DNA from: Phyllobacterium zundukense
GTDB taxonomy: Bacteria > Pseudomonadota > Alphaproteobacteria > Rhizobiales > Rhizobiaceae
Assembly: GCF_025452195.1 (NCBI RefSeq)
Contig: NZ_CP104973.1
Coordinates: forward strand, 3,269,001-3,333,000
Direction of reading: 5' to 3'
Length of the DNA: 64,000 nt
Shown here piece by piece: positions 36,259 through 46,978 of this stretch (position 1 is the first letter of the stretch; the number at the start of each line of letters is the position of its first letter). Under the pieces are notes generated by a model that saw only the letters and a program-made list of their open reading frames with translations, did no database searches and had not been told where the DNA came from. Position numbers and translations under genes: made by a program.

Positions 36259-37851
36259 CTATTGCGGGGCTGGCGGGGCAGGATCCGAATTGTCCTCCTC
36301 GTCGTCAGGCACGATCACGTTGTCATCCTGCGTGGGGTCATCGGGCATCGTCGTCGTATCGTCGTCGGTTGCCGGATCGACGACGGGGTCCGGGCCCTTC
36401 ACCGGATTCCCGTTGACGCTCACCGACCCGTCGGATTTCTGGTCGACGATCCATTGTATGTTTCCGTTTGGCAGCAGCATGCCGAAATCCTTGGCGAGTT
36501 TGGCGAACACGATGTAATTCTTGATCTCTGGCTCCTGTTCGGACGCCGTCGTCAACCGAGCCACAACCGCATCGAAATTGCTCATCTCCCATGTGGTGTG
36601 GCTCTCCGGTTTCAGAGCGGTGAAGGAAACGTCCCCTTCAACCGAAAGCTCCGTGTCAACTGTACGGACAAAGCTCCTGTTAATCACCATCTTCGGCGGG
36701 TTGGCCATGAATGCGGTAGCTGTGTTTGCTTCAAACTCTTCGGAAAACGGCTTTGCACGCCCCAAATCCATGTCGGCGACTGCTGCCCGGACAACCGTGT
36801 CGAGATCAAGACCTTCCGTACCAAACGCGAATTCTACATCAGTCGGCAAAAATGGCACGCTCCACGCAGGTATCGGCAACGCGGGATATCTCAGACCGTT
36901 GGTCCGCAGCGCATAGTGATAGCCGCCGCTCTTGCTGATGCCATCGAAGTCGATTTGCTGAACCATGGTCTTGGCGGCAAATGGTCCAACAGGAGTCTCG
37001 ACGTTGAGATCGGAAAACTGGTACGCGCCCGAAAGCTTGTCCCAAAATGGCAGAGCGGCGAGGAGTTTTGCCTTCAGATCGGCCTGCTCCTGATGCTTCA
37101 GCGTTGTCTCTTCCACATGCGCGATGAAAAATTTCCAGAGTTCCAGGAACTCCAGATTGCGAAGGCCCTTGCCTTCCGCATTGGCGCCGATCTGGCCGCC
37201 GCTCAGAACGATCTTCATCGGCTGTGCGCCAGTCGCGACATCTCCTGAAGGCGGCGATTTGACAGTCACCGTTTCCAGAAAGTTTATCGCGGAATGGTTG
37301 CTGCTGAAATCAATACCGCCCGTTGGCGCAGCCATGCCAAGCATTTCACCCTTGGCCGAATCGACACTCGCTTCGACGTTCTGGGTAGGGCTTGTCGTGT
37401 TCATTTTCACGGCGCCATAGGAAAACGACGCCTTGGAGAAAGCGCCGATTTTGGGATCGAACGTTCCGTTGATATTCGCATTGTCAACGGACCACTGAAC
37501 CGCCTCTCGGCCCTCCGGGGTTGTTACCTCGACTGAGCCACCGGGAATCGCAGTTGATGAGACATTCCAGGACCCGTCGGCAACTGGCTTTATCAGCAGG
37601 CTGTATTCGCCGAAATCACCCTTGAAATAATCCTGCTTGGGAAGTGTTTCGATCAACTTCGCTGTGCTGAGGGTAATGCGGTAACTGTCTCCATCGGGGA
37701 CGATCGAGACGATATTCTTCTCGATCGCTTTCTTTCCAAGATAGTTGGACAGAACTTCGGTAAGCGCTTTTGCGCCGGAGACATCGACAGCCTGTGCATG
37801 CACCGGCGTCGTGGCAACCAGCAAACACGAGATCAGAAAAAGTTTACGCAC
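36259..37851 (-). CDS. Hypothetical exported protein, 530 aa
   Basis: I do not recognise this family. The GTG at 37851 with GGAG 6 nt upstream gives a clean signal peptide (RKLFLISCLLVATTPVHA). The body has many beta-type repeats and Asp/Ser turns, with no cysteine in the visible core and one membrane span only in the signal. The last 45 residues are an acidic, Pro-rich tail (DPATDDDTTTMPDDP, then PAPPAPQ). It is likely periplasmic or outer-membrane attached. Confidence 0.7.
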   Translation of the reverse strand: MRKLFLISCLLVATTPVHAQAVDVSGAKALTEVLSNYLGKKAIEKNIVSIVPDGDSYRITLSTAKLIETLPKQDYFKGDFGEYSLLIKPVADGSWNVSSTAIPGGSVEVTTPEGREAVQWSVDNANINGTFDPKIGAFSKASFSYGAVKMNTTSPTQNVEASVDSAKGEMLGMAAPTGGIDFSSNHSAINFLETVTVKSPPSGDVATGAQPMKIVLSGGQIGANAEGKGLRNLEFLELWKFFIAHVEETTLKHQEQADLKAKLLAALPFWDKLSGAYQFSDLNVETPVGPFAAKTMVQQIDFDGISKSGGYHYALRTNGLRYPALPIPAWSVPFLPTDVEFAFGTEGLDLDTVVRAAVADMDLGRAKPFSEEFEANTATAFMANPPKMVINRSFVRTVDTELSVEGDVSFTALKPESHTTWEMSNFDAVVARLTTASEQEPEIKNYIVFAKLAKDFGMLLPNGNIQWIVDQKSDGSVSVNGNPVKGPDPVVDPATDDDTTTMPDDPTQDDNVIVPDDEEDNSDPAPPAPQ

Positions 37852-37899
37852 TTGCGCTCCAAGGCCTGAGGATCGACGAATGTGCTGTAGCACTCTGCA

Positions 37900-38604
37900 T
37901 CAAACCGCAAAATGCTTATTCGTACTGGCAACGATAACTTCGCTCGCACCGCCTTCCATACCGGCGACGAACTTATCCGCCGTCTGATCGATGATCGGAA
38001 ATGACCCGTAATGGCAAGGTATGACTTTGCTGAATTTGAAATAGCGCCGGCTTGCGAGCGCTGCAACCGCGCCGCCCATGGTGAAGCGGTCACCGATTGG
38101 AACAATACCGATTTCGGGCTGATGCAATTCATTGATCAGCGCCATGTCGGAGAAGATGTCCGTATCGCCCATATGATAAAGCGTCGGATCATCGTCGAAA
38201 TGCAGCACAACGCCGTTGGCTGAACCCAACGAATGGGAAACGCCGTCCTCGGTCATTTGTGCGGAAGAATGCAGAGCGTTGACATAGGTTACGGTGAAAC
38301 CGTCATAGGAAACCGTGCCGCCTGTATTGGTCGGATCGACGCGATTGACTCCGCGGGAGCCGAGCCACGTTACCAGATCGGCATTGCCGGTCACCAGCGC
38401 GCCGGTCTCTTTCGACAGATCAATCGTGTCACCCACATGGTCGCCGTGACCGTGGGTCAGGATGATGTGTTTGACGCCCTTCGCAGCTTCCTTCATGTCA
38501 ACACCCTTCGCACCCGGGTTCCCGGTCAGGAACGGGTCGATAAGAATGGTATTTTTTGCCGTTTCAATCCGAAAGGCCGAATGGCCAAGCCAGGTGATTT
38601 TCAT
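37900..38604 (-). CDS. Metallo-beta-lactamase-fold metal-dependent hydrolase (UPF0173)
   Basis: This is a cytoplasmic hydrolase of 234 residues in the UPF0173 group. The metal-binding motif is [10 protein letters not shown] (about residues 50-59), followed by [11 protein letters not shown] (His about 112), [11 protein letters not shown], and the later [10 protein letters not shown]. The substrate is not known. It is followed by the 530-aa exported protein on the same strand, 48 bp apart. Confidence 0.88.
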   Translation of the reverse strand: MKITWLGHSAFRIETAKNTILIDPFLTGNPGAKGVDMKEAAKGVKHIILTHGHGDHVGDTIDLSKETGALVTGNADLVTWLGSRGVNRVDPTNTGGTVSYDGFTVTYVNALHSSAQMTEDGVSHSLGSANGVVLHFDDDPTLYHMGDTDIFSDMALINELHQPEIGIVPIGDRFTMGGAVAALASRRYFKFSKVIPCHYGSFPIIDQTADKFVAGMEGGASEVIVASTNKHFAV

Positions 38605-38648
38605 ATCCGTGTTCCTTCAACTGCAAGTGAACCCTCGCCATAGGCTTC

Positions 38649-38925
38649 TAGAGCCTTTCATGCTTAAATAGAACCAGTTCTGTTTCGCGGATGGCGAGAC
38701 AATCCACGCGGAAGGTGGCGAGGTCGATGTGTTTCCATCGTCCGAGGTCGCCTGACAAAGTGGGTGGCGGCCAGCCGGAAACCCAAAGGGCCGGGTGAAT
38801 TCGGACCAAATCCTTCGGGCCTCGGCATCGTCCGATGGAAAGGCATCGGCCTCGCCAACCCCCCTCGACCTTGTCCCACGAATTTCCTCCGGCAGAACGG
38901 TTCTATTTAGGCATGAAAGGCTCTA
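38649..38925. repeat. 277-bp element with 33-bp terminal inverted repeats (MITE-like)
   Basis: The ends read inward as TAGAGCCTTTCATGCTTAAA on the left and TAGAGCCTTTCATGCCTAAA on the right. The arms run 33 and 32 bp with one mismatch and one indel, and both finish at a TA. The inside carries further inverted repeats (TTTCCATCG with CGATGGAAA, CCGAGG with CCTCGG) and no ORF. The TA ends fit an IS630/mariner-type miniature element, though no transposase is present. It lies 51 bp upstream of ruvX. Confidence 0.7.
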
Positions 38926-38976
38926 TTGCCGGTATGTGACAATAAAGCGATCCATGAAAGTGCGGAACCAATCAAA

Positions 38977-39477
38977 TTGACGGTACTGAGAATTGAACAG
39001 CTCGAAGAGCACGTCGCGGATGGCAAGACTGTAGCCGGCCTTGACCTTGGTACGAAGACGATCGGTATCGCCATTTCCGATCGCGGATTCTCCTTCGCCA
39101 ATCCGCGTCCTGTGCTGAGGCGCAGCAAATTCGCCCATGACGCACAGGATCTGTTGAAGGCCTTGAGTGCTGACAATGTCGGCGCAATCGTCATTGGGCT
39201 ACCGGTGAATATGGACGGCAGCGAAGGTCCGCGGGTGCAAGCCACCCGCGCTTTTGTACGCAATATGGAAAAGCTGACCGAGCTTCCGTTCGTATATTGG
39301 GACGAGCGGCTATCGACCGTTGCTGCGGAACGCGCCTTGATCGGAATGGATGTTTCGAGACAGAAACGCGCCGAGCGGATCGATTCAGCGGCAGCAGCCT
39401 TCATCCTGCAAGGCGCGTTGGACCGTCTGCAAACTCTGCGTCAGGAAGCCGACGTGGACGGTAATTCCTCGACATAG
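38977..39477 (+). CDS. ruvX: RuvX/YqgF family Holliday-junction resolvase-like nuclease
   Basis: The product is a cytoplasmic RNase H-fold nuclease thought to process 16S rRNA ends or DNA junctions. Active-site motifs are [15 protein letters not shown] (about residues 21-35), [13 protein letters not shown] and WDERLST, with [12 protein letters not shown]. No in-frame ATG exists; a TTG at 38977 is the best start ([12 protein letters not shown]), and another TTG at 38926 sits at the edge of the upstream repeat element. The repeat may have displaced the native promoter. Confidence 0.87.
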   Translation: MTVLRIEQLEEHVADGKTVAGLDLGTKTIGIAISDRGFSFANPRPVLRRSKFAHDAQDLLKALSADNVGAIVIGLPVNMDGSEGPRVQATRAFVRNMEKLTELPFVYWDERLSTVAAERALIGMDVSRQKRAERIDSAAAAFILQGALDRLQTLRQEADVDGNSST

Positions 39478-39776
39478 GTTGCTGCGGTTGCTGCCCGTGC
39501 AGCACGCCAGGCCTGCACCCAGGCGATGATCTGGCGACGGCGGCGGAACGCTATCAGACACAGAACGAGGCCGGTATCGACGATGCAGGCACGTGCAACC
39601 AATGGTGGAATCGTCTCCGGCGGGATGTCCAGGATATTTCCGTAGATAGTGAAAACCTGATCGTGCATCTCGCGGCTGAAGAAAAACATGCCCATGCTCA
39701 GGTCATAGAGCGAGAGAAAATACCAGCCCCACAGGAAGCCAAGAGGCCCAGCCCAAAAAATCAGGAAGCTGCGCAT
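39441..39776 (-). CDS. Small membrane protein, 111 aa (DUF6105-like)
   Basis: This is an inner-membrane protein with segments at about residues 3-28 ([21 protein letters not shown]) and 62-80 ([15 protein letters not shown]), and a basic stretch after the second. It looks like a small membrane family found in rhizobia. Its 3' end overlaps the ruvX 3' end by 37 bp in opposite directions. No function is known. Confidence 0.7.
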   Translation of the reverse strand: MRSFLIFWAGPLGFLWGWYFLSLYDLSMGMFFFSREMHDQVFTIYGNILDIPPETIPPLVARACIVDTGLVLCLIAFRRRRQIIAWVQAWRAARAATAATYVEELPSTSAS

Positions 39777-40066
39777 TCAGTTTCTCCTCGATTGGGCGGG
39801 TCTAATCATTTCGTCTTAACCCTGCGTTTTTGCAGTGCATTTTCAGGTTGTAGTGATATCGTTTAAGAAACACACCGCAATGTAAACCTTTTGTTAAGGT
39901 TAATTTATAAAAATTTAATTCAAATTGAAGGCATTAGCGAGCCCCCTTCTGCGCCGCCGATGCGATTTTTTTGATGAGTCAGCAGATTTTTTGACAATAG
40001 AAGGCAGCACACGCAGCGCGTGCACTGCATGAGATCACGTAGCAGGGAAGCAGTTAGAGCTTTGGA

Positions 40067-41716
40067 CTAATTAGCCGCTGGGTAGAGCGAGTCGATAATA
40101 TCCTTGGCGTTGTGGCGGGCATCCAACATGCCGTAGGTCGTGCGCCACTGTCCGCCCAGACGGGTTTCGACGAAGGCGTCGGCGATATCTTCTGACTGCA
40201 GATGCCGCAGTTCGGCGCCAGCGGCCGCGAGCGCCAGTTGCTCGGTCAATATGCGCGCTGCACCTTCGTCGTTTTCGGCAACGCGCATCGCGGCGCGCAG
40301 GACTTCCACGGTGCCCTGCCCGCCGCGCCCGAGTTGCGCGCCGATCCAGTTGAGCACTTCGTCGAAAAGCTGCGGACCGCGTTTCAGCACACGCAGCACG
40401 TCGAGTGCCATTACGTTGCCGGATCCTTCCCAGATCGCGTTGACCGGAGCCTCCCGGTAATAGCGCGCAAGATTGCCTTCCTCGATATAACCATTGCCTC
40501 CGAGACACTCCATCGCCTCGTAGAGCATCGCGGGCGCAATCTTCGCCACCCAATATTTGACGACCGGCGTCATCACGCGAGCAAATGCAGCCTCGCCGCG
40601 GTCTTTTGCAGCGTTATCGAACGCCCGCGCCAGGCGCAGCGACAAAGCTGTCGCGCCGGCAACATCGAGGGCCATATCCGCCAGGACCCGCAGCATTAGC
40701 GGCTTGTCGATCAGCGGTCCTTCGAAGACGATGCGGTGCCGCGCATGGTGTACGGCCTCGGCCAGGCCCGCGCGCATCAGTCCGGCCGATGCAATCGCGC
40801 AGTCGAGGCGGGTGAGCGTCACCATGTCGATGATCGTCTTGACGCCATCGCCCGGGTTCCCGACCATCTGGCCGAACGCATTGTCGAATTCGACCTCCGA
40901 AGAAGCATTGGAGCGGTTGCCAAGCTTGTCCTTCAAACGTTGAAAACGAAAACCGTTCGAAGAGCCATCGGGAAGAATGCGGGGCACGAGAAAGCAGGAT
41001 AGTCCCTCGCGCGCCTGTGCCAGCACCAGAAATGCATCCGACATCGGCGCTGACATGAACCATTTGTGGCCGGTGATGCGATAGAACCCGCTTCCGGTCG
41101 GTTCCGCTTTTGTGGTGTTGGTGTGGACGTCCGTGCCGCCCTGCTTCTCGGTCATGCCCATGCCAAGGGTGAGACCTGTCTTCTTTGCCGGCGATTTATT
41201 GCTGGAATCATATTTGCGCGGCAGGATCAGCGGCGACCATTCGCGATAGAGATTGGGCGCGGCCATCAATGCCGCCAGCGAGGCACTCGTCATGGTCAGG
41301 GGGCACAGGTGCCCGCATTCCAGCTGCGATGTCAGGTAAAAACGTGCGGCGCGCGATTGATGCCGCGACCCCGCTTCCGGCTTGCCGTCCTCCCATATGG
41401 ATGAATGCAGGCCCTGGCTCACCGACCGGCGCATCAACGCATGGTATGCAGGATGATAGTCGACAACGTCGATCCGATGCCCTTGACGATCATGCGTCCT
41501 GAGCTTCGGCACCTCGATATTGGCAAGCCTGGCCAGATCTTGTGCATCGCCGGAGAGTACGAATTTGCCGTTCTGCTCCAGCTCCGTACGCACGGATTGC
41601 GGCAGTCGCTTGGTGATCTGCATTATCAGTGGATCGCCGAGATAGGCGTTCAGGCCGGTCATCGGTGGCGTCTGGTTGAGAACGTCGTGGGTTTTCAAGA
41701 AACTGTCCTGATTCAA
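40067..41716 (-). CDS. AidB-like acyl-CoA dehydrogenase
   Basis: This is a flavoprotein of 549 residues in the AidB branch of the acyl-CoA dehydrogenases. FAD-binding regions are visible in GMGMTEKQGGTDVHTNTTKA, YRITGHKWFMSAPMSDAFLVLA, and the C-terminal CLGGNGYIEEGNLARYYREAPVNAIWEGSGNVMALDVLR. AidB protects DNA in the alkylation response in some bacteria. There is no ada-type regulator nearby, so a metabolic role is equally possible. Confidence 0.88.
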   Translation of the reverse strand: MNQDSFLKTHDVLNQTPPMTGLNAYLGDPLIMQITKRLPQSVRTELEQNGKFVLSGDAQDLARLANIEVPKLRTHDRQGHRIDVVDYHPAYHALMRRSVSQGLHSSIWEDGKPEAGSRHQSRAARFYLTSQLECGHLCPLTMTSASLAALMAAPNLYREWSPLILPRKYDSSNKSPAKKTGLTLGMGMTEKQGGTDVHTNTTKAEPTGSGFYRITGHKWFMSAPMSDAFLVLAQAREGLSCFLVPRILPDGSSNGFRFQRLKDKLGNRSNASSEVEFDNAFGQMVGNPGDGVKTIIDMVTLTRLDCAIASAGLMRAGLAEAVHHARHRIVFEGPLIDKPLMLRVLADMALDVAGATALSLRLARAFDNAAKDRGEAAFARVMTPVVKYWVAKIAPAMLYEAMECLGGNGYIEEGNLARYYREAPVNAIWEGSGNVMALDVLRVLKRGPQLFDEVLNWIGAQLGRGGQGTVEVLRAAMRVAENDEGAARILTEQLALAAAGAELRHLQSEDIADAFVETRLGGQWRTTYGMLDARHNAKDIIDSLYPAAN

Positions 41717-41974
41717 ATTTCAATGTTCGCGCAAAGCTGCGGCCTATGCGATTGATTGCGCGTCGAACTCTTTATGGGATGAAGACTCTGACAAGCGGTT
41801 AACTCATTCATACAAGGACTCTCGCCCTTTAGTCGATATTCATCGCATAATGCTTTTCGCATTTTCAGTAAATGCGATGGGCAATCGAGAGGCGGTCGAT
41901 GCCATTAGACATTGGATCGCCGGGCGCAACCGCAAACGAGCGGCCAACCAATGCGGCTGACGCCAGCTGGCCGA

Positions 41975-42244
41975 CTAAGGATTGGTCGGTGAAGGCGTGC
42001 GTTCCCTCACGTAGATATCGGCTTCTTTTGCTGCGGCAACAAAGGCGGACCGTGCGTGTTTGGCTGTTTCCCTTCCTGCCATGGCATCAAGGCATATTTG
42101 TCGAGCTGATCGGAACTTCCTGCCCTTTTCTTCAGGCCAATGCAGCGTCAGGAACTCGGCAGCTTCTTCCACCGACGCAATGTTCTGCATCATGCCGCCA
42201 TGACCGGTACTGATTGTCACGTGATGAAATGGTAGTGCACGCAT
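41975..42244 (-). CDS. DUF982 family protein, 89 aa
   Basis: This is a small protein family common in rhizobia. The features are the early PFHHVTISTGHG, the helix SVEEAAEFLTLHWPEEKG and the basic RSARQICLDAMAGRETAKHARSAFVAAAKEAD. No function is known. The 258 bp upstream of its neighbour at 41717-41974 shows no clear signal. Confidence 0.83.
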   Translation of the reverse strand: MRALPFHHVTISTGHGGMMQNIASVEEAAEFLTLHWPEEKGRKFRSARQICLDAMAGRETAKHARSAFVAAAKEADIYVRERTPSPTNP

Positions 42245-42327
42245 GTTGCGAAACGCAGAAAATCATTTGCGGTTCCAACGGACCAGCATAGTGTGTGCAT
42301 CTACAGAGATCACTGACTGGAACGAGT

Positions 42328-42543
42328 ATGGAAAAGAGGCTGGACAGCAAGCTTGAATGCCCCAACTGCCACCGGATCTATCTCACCCTCACCCAGAACG
42401 TGACTTCGATTTCACCAATTCACTGCAGTGCGTGCGGTACGTATCTAGGCACCTGGGCGGAACTTGAAACGGACTTCTACGCGCAAGGCGGCGACAACGG
42501 TGTGTTCGAAATGCATGATGGCCAGATCATTCGCAAGGACTGA
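42328..42543 (+). CDS. Small zinc-ribbon protein, 71 aa
   Basis: The two CxxC pairs (LECPNCHRI at about residues 9-14 and IHCSACGTYLG at about 33-38) form a single zinc ribbon. The remainder is acidic with a C-terminal MHDGQIIRKD. It may be an RNA- or DNA-binding small protein. The 253 bp after it, up to pyrB, holds no clear gene. Confidence 0.62.
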   Translation: MEKRLDSKLECPNCHRIYLTLTQNVTSISPIHCSACGTYLGTWAELETDFYAQGGDNGVFEMHDGQIIRKD

Positions 42544-42796
42544 CAGCGCACTACGCCGGCGTGTACCCACTGCTTTGTATACTCTTTCGCGAGCTCGTCG
42601 CGCCGGACGTACCGACGATCAGGGGACGGCGTCGCTGCGTATCGGCGTGCGAGTAACGCGTTGCCCATGGCTTGCGGCGAATCCCCGCGTTGAATATAAG
42701 CCCATCGCAATGGGTATCGCGATATTCGCCGGGTGGCAGATGACCAAAGAGATAGGGCGGTTTAAATGATAGATTTTAAAGCCTTGAAAGTTTGAT

Positions 42797-43762
42797 ATGA
42801 CATCAAAAGAGCCCCCTCTCCTGTTTCCCCACCGCCACTTGCTTGGCATCAAGGGCCTTTCGCCTCAAGACATTGTCCAGTTGCTCGATCTTGCCGAGAG
42901 CGAGATCGCGGTTTCGCGCCAGTCCGAGAAGAAAAAAACGACTTTGCGCGGACGCACCCAGATCAATCTGTTTTTCGAGGCATCGACCCGCACCCAATCA
43001 TCCTTCGAACTTGCCGGAAAGCGGCTGGGCGCTGACGTCATGAACATGGCGGTTGGAAACTCCTCGGTCAAAAAGGGTGAAACCCTGATCGACACGGCGA
43101 TGACGCTCAATGCCATGCGCCCTGATATCCTGATTATTCGCCATGGGTCGGCCGGAGCCGCCGCACTTCTCGCACAAAAGGTCGGCTGTTCGGTGGTGAA
43201 TGCCGGCGATGGTGCACATGAACATCCGACGCAGGCGCTGCTCGATGCGCTGACGATCCGCCGCGCCAAGGGCAAGATCGCCCGGCTGACCGTTGCCATC
43301 TGCGGCGACGTACTGCACTCGCGCGTGGCGCGGTCGAACATAATACTTCTCAATGCCTTAGGCGCGCGCGTTCGTGTGGTCGCCCCCTCGACCCTCCTCC
43401 CCGCGGGCATTGCGCATATGGGGGCCGAAGTCTTCCACAACATGGAAGAAGGCCTGAAAGACGCCGACGTGGTGATGATGCTGCGGCTACAGCGCGAGCG
43501 CATGACCGGTTCCTTCGTACCCTCGGTACGGGAATATTTCCGCTATCACGGCCTCGATCGCGAAAAGCTCAAATACGCCAAGCCGGATGCGCTGGTCATG
43601 CATCCCGGTCCGATGAACCGCGGCGTTGAAATCGCATCGGATGTAGCCGATGGTTCACAGAGCGTTATTCAGGAACAGGTCGAGATGGGTGTTGCTGTGC
43701 GCATGGCGGTGATGGAAGCGCTGCTCGATCCCCGCCGCAATGCCGAAGGAGTGGCCGGATGA
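42797..43762 (+). CDS. pyrB: Aspartate carbamoyltransferase catalytic chain
   Basis: ATCase joins carbamoyl phosphate and aspartate in pyrimidine synthesis. The protein is 321 residues. The carbamoyl-phosphate loop is [24 protein letters not shown], with [34 protein letters not shown] and MLRLQRERM for the aspartate site. It is the first gene of the pyrB-pyrC-plsY-dprA run and overlaps pyrC by 4 bp (ATGA). No pyrI is present, as expected for the PyrB-PyrC complex form. Confidence 0.96.
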   Translation: MTSKEPPLLFPHRHLLGIKGLSPQDIVQLLDLAESEIAVSRQSEKKKTTLRGRTQINLFFEASTRTQSSFELAGKRLGADVMNMAVGNSSVKKGETLIDTAMTLNAMRPDILIIRHGSAGAAALLAQKVGCSVVNAGDGAHEHPTQALLDALTIRRAKGKIARLTVAICGDVLHSRVARSNIILLNALGARVRVVAPSTLLPAGIAHMGAEVFHNMEEGLKDADVVMMLRLQRERMTGSFVPSVREYFRYHGLDREKLKYAKPDALVMHPGPMNRGVEIASDVADGSQSVIQEQVEMGVAVRMAVMEALLDPRRNAEGVAG

Positions 43763-45045
43763 GCGCCACCGTCCTGCAAAATGCACGCATCGTCGATCCG
43801 TCGCGCGGGCTCGACGAAACCGGCACGATCATCATCGAGAATGACAGGATCGTCGCCAGCAGCGTCGATGCCCGCAATCAGGGCACCCCGGAAGGCGCGA
43901 CCATCATTGACTGCAAGGGTAAGGCGGTGCTTCCGGGTCTGGTCGATGCACGCGTCTTCATTGGTGAGCCCGGCGCAGAACATCGCGAAACCATTGCGTC
44001 TGCCAGCCATGCCGCGGCAGCTGGCGGTGTTACATCGGTTATCATGATGCCGGATACCGACCCGGTCATCGATAATGTCGCACTGGTTGAATTCATCAAG
44101 CGAACGGCACGCGATACGGCGGTCGTCAATGTCTACCCGGCGGCCGCAGTCACCAAGGGCTTGCATGGCGAGGAAATGACCGAGATCGGTCTCCTGCGTG
44201 AGGCGGGTGCAGTGGCCATTACTGAAGGGCGCAATTCGATCGCCAACACCCAGCTGATGCGCCGCGCCCTCACCTATGCCCGTGATTTCGGTGTGGTCCT
44301 CGCGCATGAGGCTCAGGACCCGCACCTCGGTATCAGCGGCGTCATGAACGAGGGATTATATGCGAGTTGGCTGGGACTTTCCGGCACGCCACGCGAAGCC
44401 GAAGTGATCCCCCTCGAGCGGGACATGCGCCTGGCGGCGTTGACACAGGGCGCCTACCACGCCGCGCAGATTTCGACTGCCATGTCGGCAGAGGTGATTT
44501 CCCGTGCCAAGCAGAATGGTCTGAATGTCACTTCGGCGGTATCGATCAACCACCTCTCCCTGAACGAAAACGATATCGGCGAATTCCGCACGTTCTTCCG
44601 CTTGCAGCCGCCATTGCGGCTCGAGGAAGACCGCCGCGCCATGGTCGAAGCCCTGCGCGACGGCACGATCGATATCATCGTGTCCGCGCATGATCCCCAG
44701 GACGTCGATACCAAACGATTGCCATTTGCCGATGCGGCAGCGGGCGCAATCGGCCTCGAAACCCTGCTCGGCGCAGCACTGAGATTGCACCACAACGGCG
44801 ACGTTCCGCTCTTGCGTATCGTCGAAGCGATGTCCAGCGCGCCTGCCAGGATTTTCGGCCTCGATGCAGGTTCGCTGCGACCGGGTTCAAAGGCGGATAT
44901 GACCATAGTCGATCTTGACGAACCGTGGGTAGTGAAGGAAGAAGATTTACGGTCGCGTTCCAAGAACTCTTGTTTCGAGGGCGCACGTTTTCAAGGCCGG
45001 GTTATACAGACATTTGTTGCAGGGAAGTCGGTCTTCACGATCTAG
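43759..45045 (+). CDS. Dihydroorotase-like protein with degenerate active site (PyrC/PyrX type)
   Basis: This 428-residue amidohydrolase partner of ATCase keeps the fold but not the active site. The canonical HxH at the start of the barrel is [10 protein letters not shown] here. The later metal-ligand His of the HVST motif is Gln ([10 protein letters not shown]), HHL is NHL, and the DHAPH motif is AHDPQD. Together these predict loss of zinc binding and catalysis. In several bacteria such a partner is needed structurally for ATCase, and a separate active dihydroorotase exists elsewhere. It overlaps pyrB by 4 bp. Confidence 0.88.
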   Translation: MSATVLQNARIVDPSRGLDETGTIIIENDRIVASSVDARNQGTPEGATIIDCKGKAVLPGLVDARVFIGEPGAEHRETIASASHAAAAGGVTSVIMMPDTDPVIDNVALVEFIKRTARDTAVVNVYPAAAVTKGLHGEEMTEIGLLREAGAVAITEGRNSIANTQLMRRALTYARDFGVVLAHEAQDPHLGISGVMNEGLYASWLGLSGTPREAEVIPLERDMRLAALTQGAYHAAQISTAMSAEVISRAKQNGLNVTSAVSINHLSLNENDIGEFRTFFRLQPPLRLEEDRRAMVEALRDGTIDIIVSAHDPQDVDTKRLPFADAAAGAIGLETLLGAALRLHHNGDVPLLRIVEAMSSAPARIFGLDAGSLRPGSKADMTIVDLDEPWVVKEEDLRSRSKNSCFEGARFQGRVIQTFVAGKSVFTI

Positions 45046-45065
45046 TTCACCTAAGGGGACGATGC

Positions 45066-45680
45066 ATGTCGGATTTCTTCAATGGGCAGGCAGGAATTCC
45101 GCTCCTCCTCTTTGCACTCGTTTTTGGCTACCTGCTCGGCTCGATCCCCTTTGGCTTGATTCTGACCCGCATGGCAGGCCTTGGCGATGTGCGCAGCATC
45201 GGTTCCGGCAATATCGGCGCGACCAATGTTCTGCGTACCGGCAACAAGAAACTGGCCGCTGCAACATTGCTGCTGGATATGCTGAAAGGCACCGTGGCGG
45301 TGTTGATCGCCGGCATCGCCAGCCCTGAAGCAGCAATTGTCGCAGGCTTCGGCGCCTTCGTCGGCCATATTTTCCCGGTCTGGTTGAAATTCAAGGGCGG
45401 TAAAGGTGTCGCGACGTATCTTGGCGTTCTGCTTGGGCTGTTCTGGCAGGGTGCACTGATTTTCGCCGCCGTCTGGCTGATTATAGCCTACACCACTCGC
45501 TACTCCTCGCTCGCCGCCCTTGTCGCGGCCATCATCGTTCCGATTGCACTCTACATAATGGGCGTCCACCAGATCGCAGCGCTTTTCCTCGTCCTGACAA
45601 TTATTGTCTTCATCAAGCACAGGGCAAATATCCAGCGCCTTGCCTCCGGCACCGAAGGCAAGATCGGCGCCAAAGGATGA
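45066..45680 (+). CDS. plsY: Acyl-phosphate glycerol-3-phosphate acyltransferase
   Basis: PlsY makes lysophosphatidic acid from acyl phosphate and glycerol 3-phosphate in the inner membrane. The 204-residue protein has about five membrane segments and the motifs [26 protein letters not shown] and [20 protein letters not shown] lies 6 nt upstream of the ATG at 45066; a longer open frame upstream is not needed. It overlaps dprA by 4 bp. Confidence 0.95.
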   Translation: MSDFFNGQAGIPLLLFALVFGYLLGSIPFGLILTRMAGLGDVRSIGSGNIGATNVLRTGNKKLAAATLLLDMLKGTVAVLIAGIASPEAAIVAGFGAFVGHIFPVWLKFKGGKGVATYLGVLLGLFWQGALIFAAVWLIIAYTTRYSSLAALVAAIIVPIALYIMGVHQIAALFLVLTIIVFIKHRANIQRLASGTEGKIGAKG

Positions 45681-46810
45681 ATGAAGAAAAGAAGGGCATA
45701 CGCCTTTCTGACAGCCAGCGCTTGAGCTGGCTTCGGTTGATCCGCAGCGAAAATGTCGGTCCCGCAACGTTCCGCGACCTTATCGTTCATTGCGGTTCTG
45801 CGAGCGATGCATTGGAAATGCTGCCCGAACTCGTCAGGCGCGGTGGCGGCGGCCGGCCCATTCGAATTGCCAGTCTGCAGGACGCTGAACGCGAAATGCA
45901 GGCGGCGGCAAAAATGGGCGCTGTTTTCGTCGGCATCGGTGAGCCCGACTATCCCCGCTATCTCCGCCAGTGCGACAATCCTCCGCCCTTGGTCGCGATC
46001 AAGGGGAATCCCGCGGTATTCAGGTTACCGCCCGTTGCCATCGTCGGCGCACGCAACGCGTCGTTGGTGGGGATCAAGTTTGCCCGGATGATTGCGAGGG
46101 AACTCGGTGAAGCGGGCTATGCCATTATCTCCGGTCTGGCACGTGGAATAGACACGGCTGCCCATGAGGCCAGCCTGGATTACGGAACAGTGGCCGTCAT
46201 GGCCGGCGGGCTGGACGTCCCCTATCCGCCGGAAAACCTCAATCTCTATAAGGCGATAAGTGCACGCAATGGGGCTGCGATCAGTGAAATGCCGTTCGGT
46301 TGGGAACCCCGGGCCCGAGATTTTCCGAGGCGAAATCGTATTATCGCCGCCCTGTCGCTCGGCCTGGTCGTCGTTGAAGCCGCTGAACGTTCCGGCTCAT
46401 TGATCAGCGCCCGGCTGGCGGGAGAACTTGGCAGGCTTGTCTTCGCGGTGCCCGGCTCTCCCCTCGATCCAAGGGCGAAGGGCACCAACGGGTTGCTGAA
46501 AAACGGAGCCATCGTGACAACCACTAGCGAAGACATAATAACCGCATTGACGCCACTGGTCGAACGGCCTGTTTTCGATGATCCAGGGTTTCTCGCACCA
46601 GACATCGATTTCCCGACAATCAATCCACCCGACGAAACCGATCGGGACCGCTTCGTCAATCTGCTCGGCCCCGTTCCAGTCGATATCGACGACCTGATCC
46701 GCACCAGCGAACTACACCCGTCGGTGGTAATGCTGATTCTGCTCGAACTCGATCTCGCCGGACGTTTACAGCGTCACTCAGGCGGACATGTTTCGCTTGT
46801 TTATGCGTGA
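45677..46810 (+). CDS. dprA: DNA-processing protein DprA
   Basis: DprA loads RecA on single-stranded DNA taken up during transformation. The 377-residue protein has the Rossmann core motifs [53 protein letters not shown] and [20 protein letters not shown], and a C-terminal winged-helix domain (about 305-377). The 4-bp overlap with plsY suggests co-expression with pyrB and pyrC. Confidence 0.94.
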   Translation: MNEEKKGIRLSDSQRLSWLRLIRSENVGPATFRDLIVHCGSASDALEMLPELVRRGGGGRPIRIASLQDAEREMQAAAKMGAVFVGIGEPDYPRYLRQCDNPPPLVAIKGNPAVFRLPPVAIVGARNASLVGIKFARMIARELGEAGYAIISGLARGIDTAAHEASLDYGTVAVMAGGLDVPYPPENLNLYKAISARNGAAISEMPFGWEPRARDFPRRNRIIAALSLGLVVVEAAERSGSLISARLAGELGRLVFAVPGSPLDPRAKGTNGLLKNGAIVTTTSEDIITALTPLVERPVFDDPGFLAPDIDFPTINPPDETDRDRFVNLLGPVPVDIDDLIRTSELHPSVVMLILLELDLAGRLQRHSGGHVSLVYA

Positions 46811-46978
46811 AGCTGTACCCAGTTCTTTCTGCAACTGGTCACTGCTTTCAATATATGCAATTTCTATAAGATACGCCAACATCTCCAGCCGGTTCGTTTT
46901 GGCCATTGCTCGTAACTCACCGAGCATTTGCTGAATAAATCTGGCGTTTTCAATTTGATCAATTCGACTTTCGCTCAT
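46778..46978 (-). CDS. Small conserved hypothetical protein, 66 aa
   Basis: The protein (MSESRIDQIENARFIQQMLG, then RAMAKTNRLEMLAYLIEIAY) is all helical and acidic, and the RAMA...LAYLIE pattern recalls a rhizobial small-protein family. An AAGGA sequence lies 7 nt upstream of the ATG. It overlaps the 3' end of dprA on the opposite strand by 33 bp. Its function is unknown. Confidence 0.65.
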   Translation of the reverse strand: MSESRIDQIENARFIQQMLGELRAMAKTNRLEMLAYLIEIAYIESSDQLQKELGTASRINKRNMSA

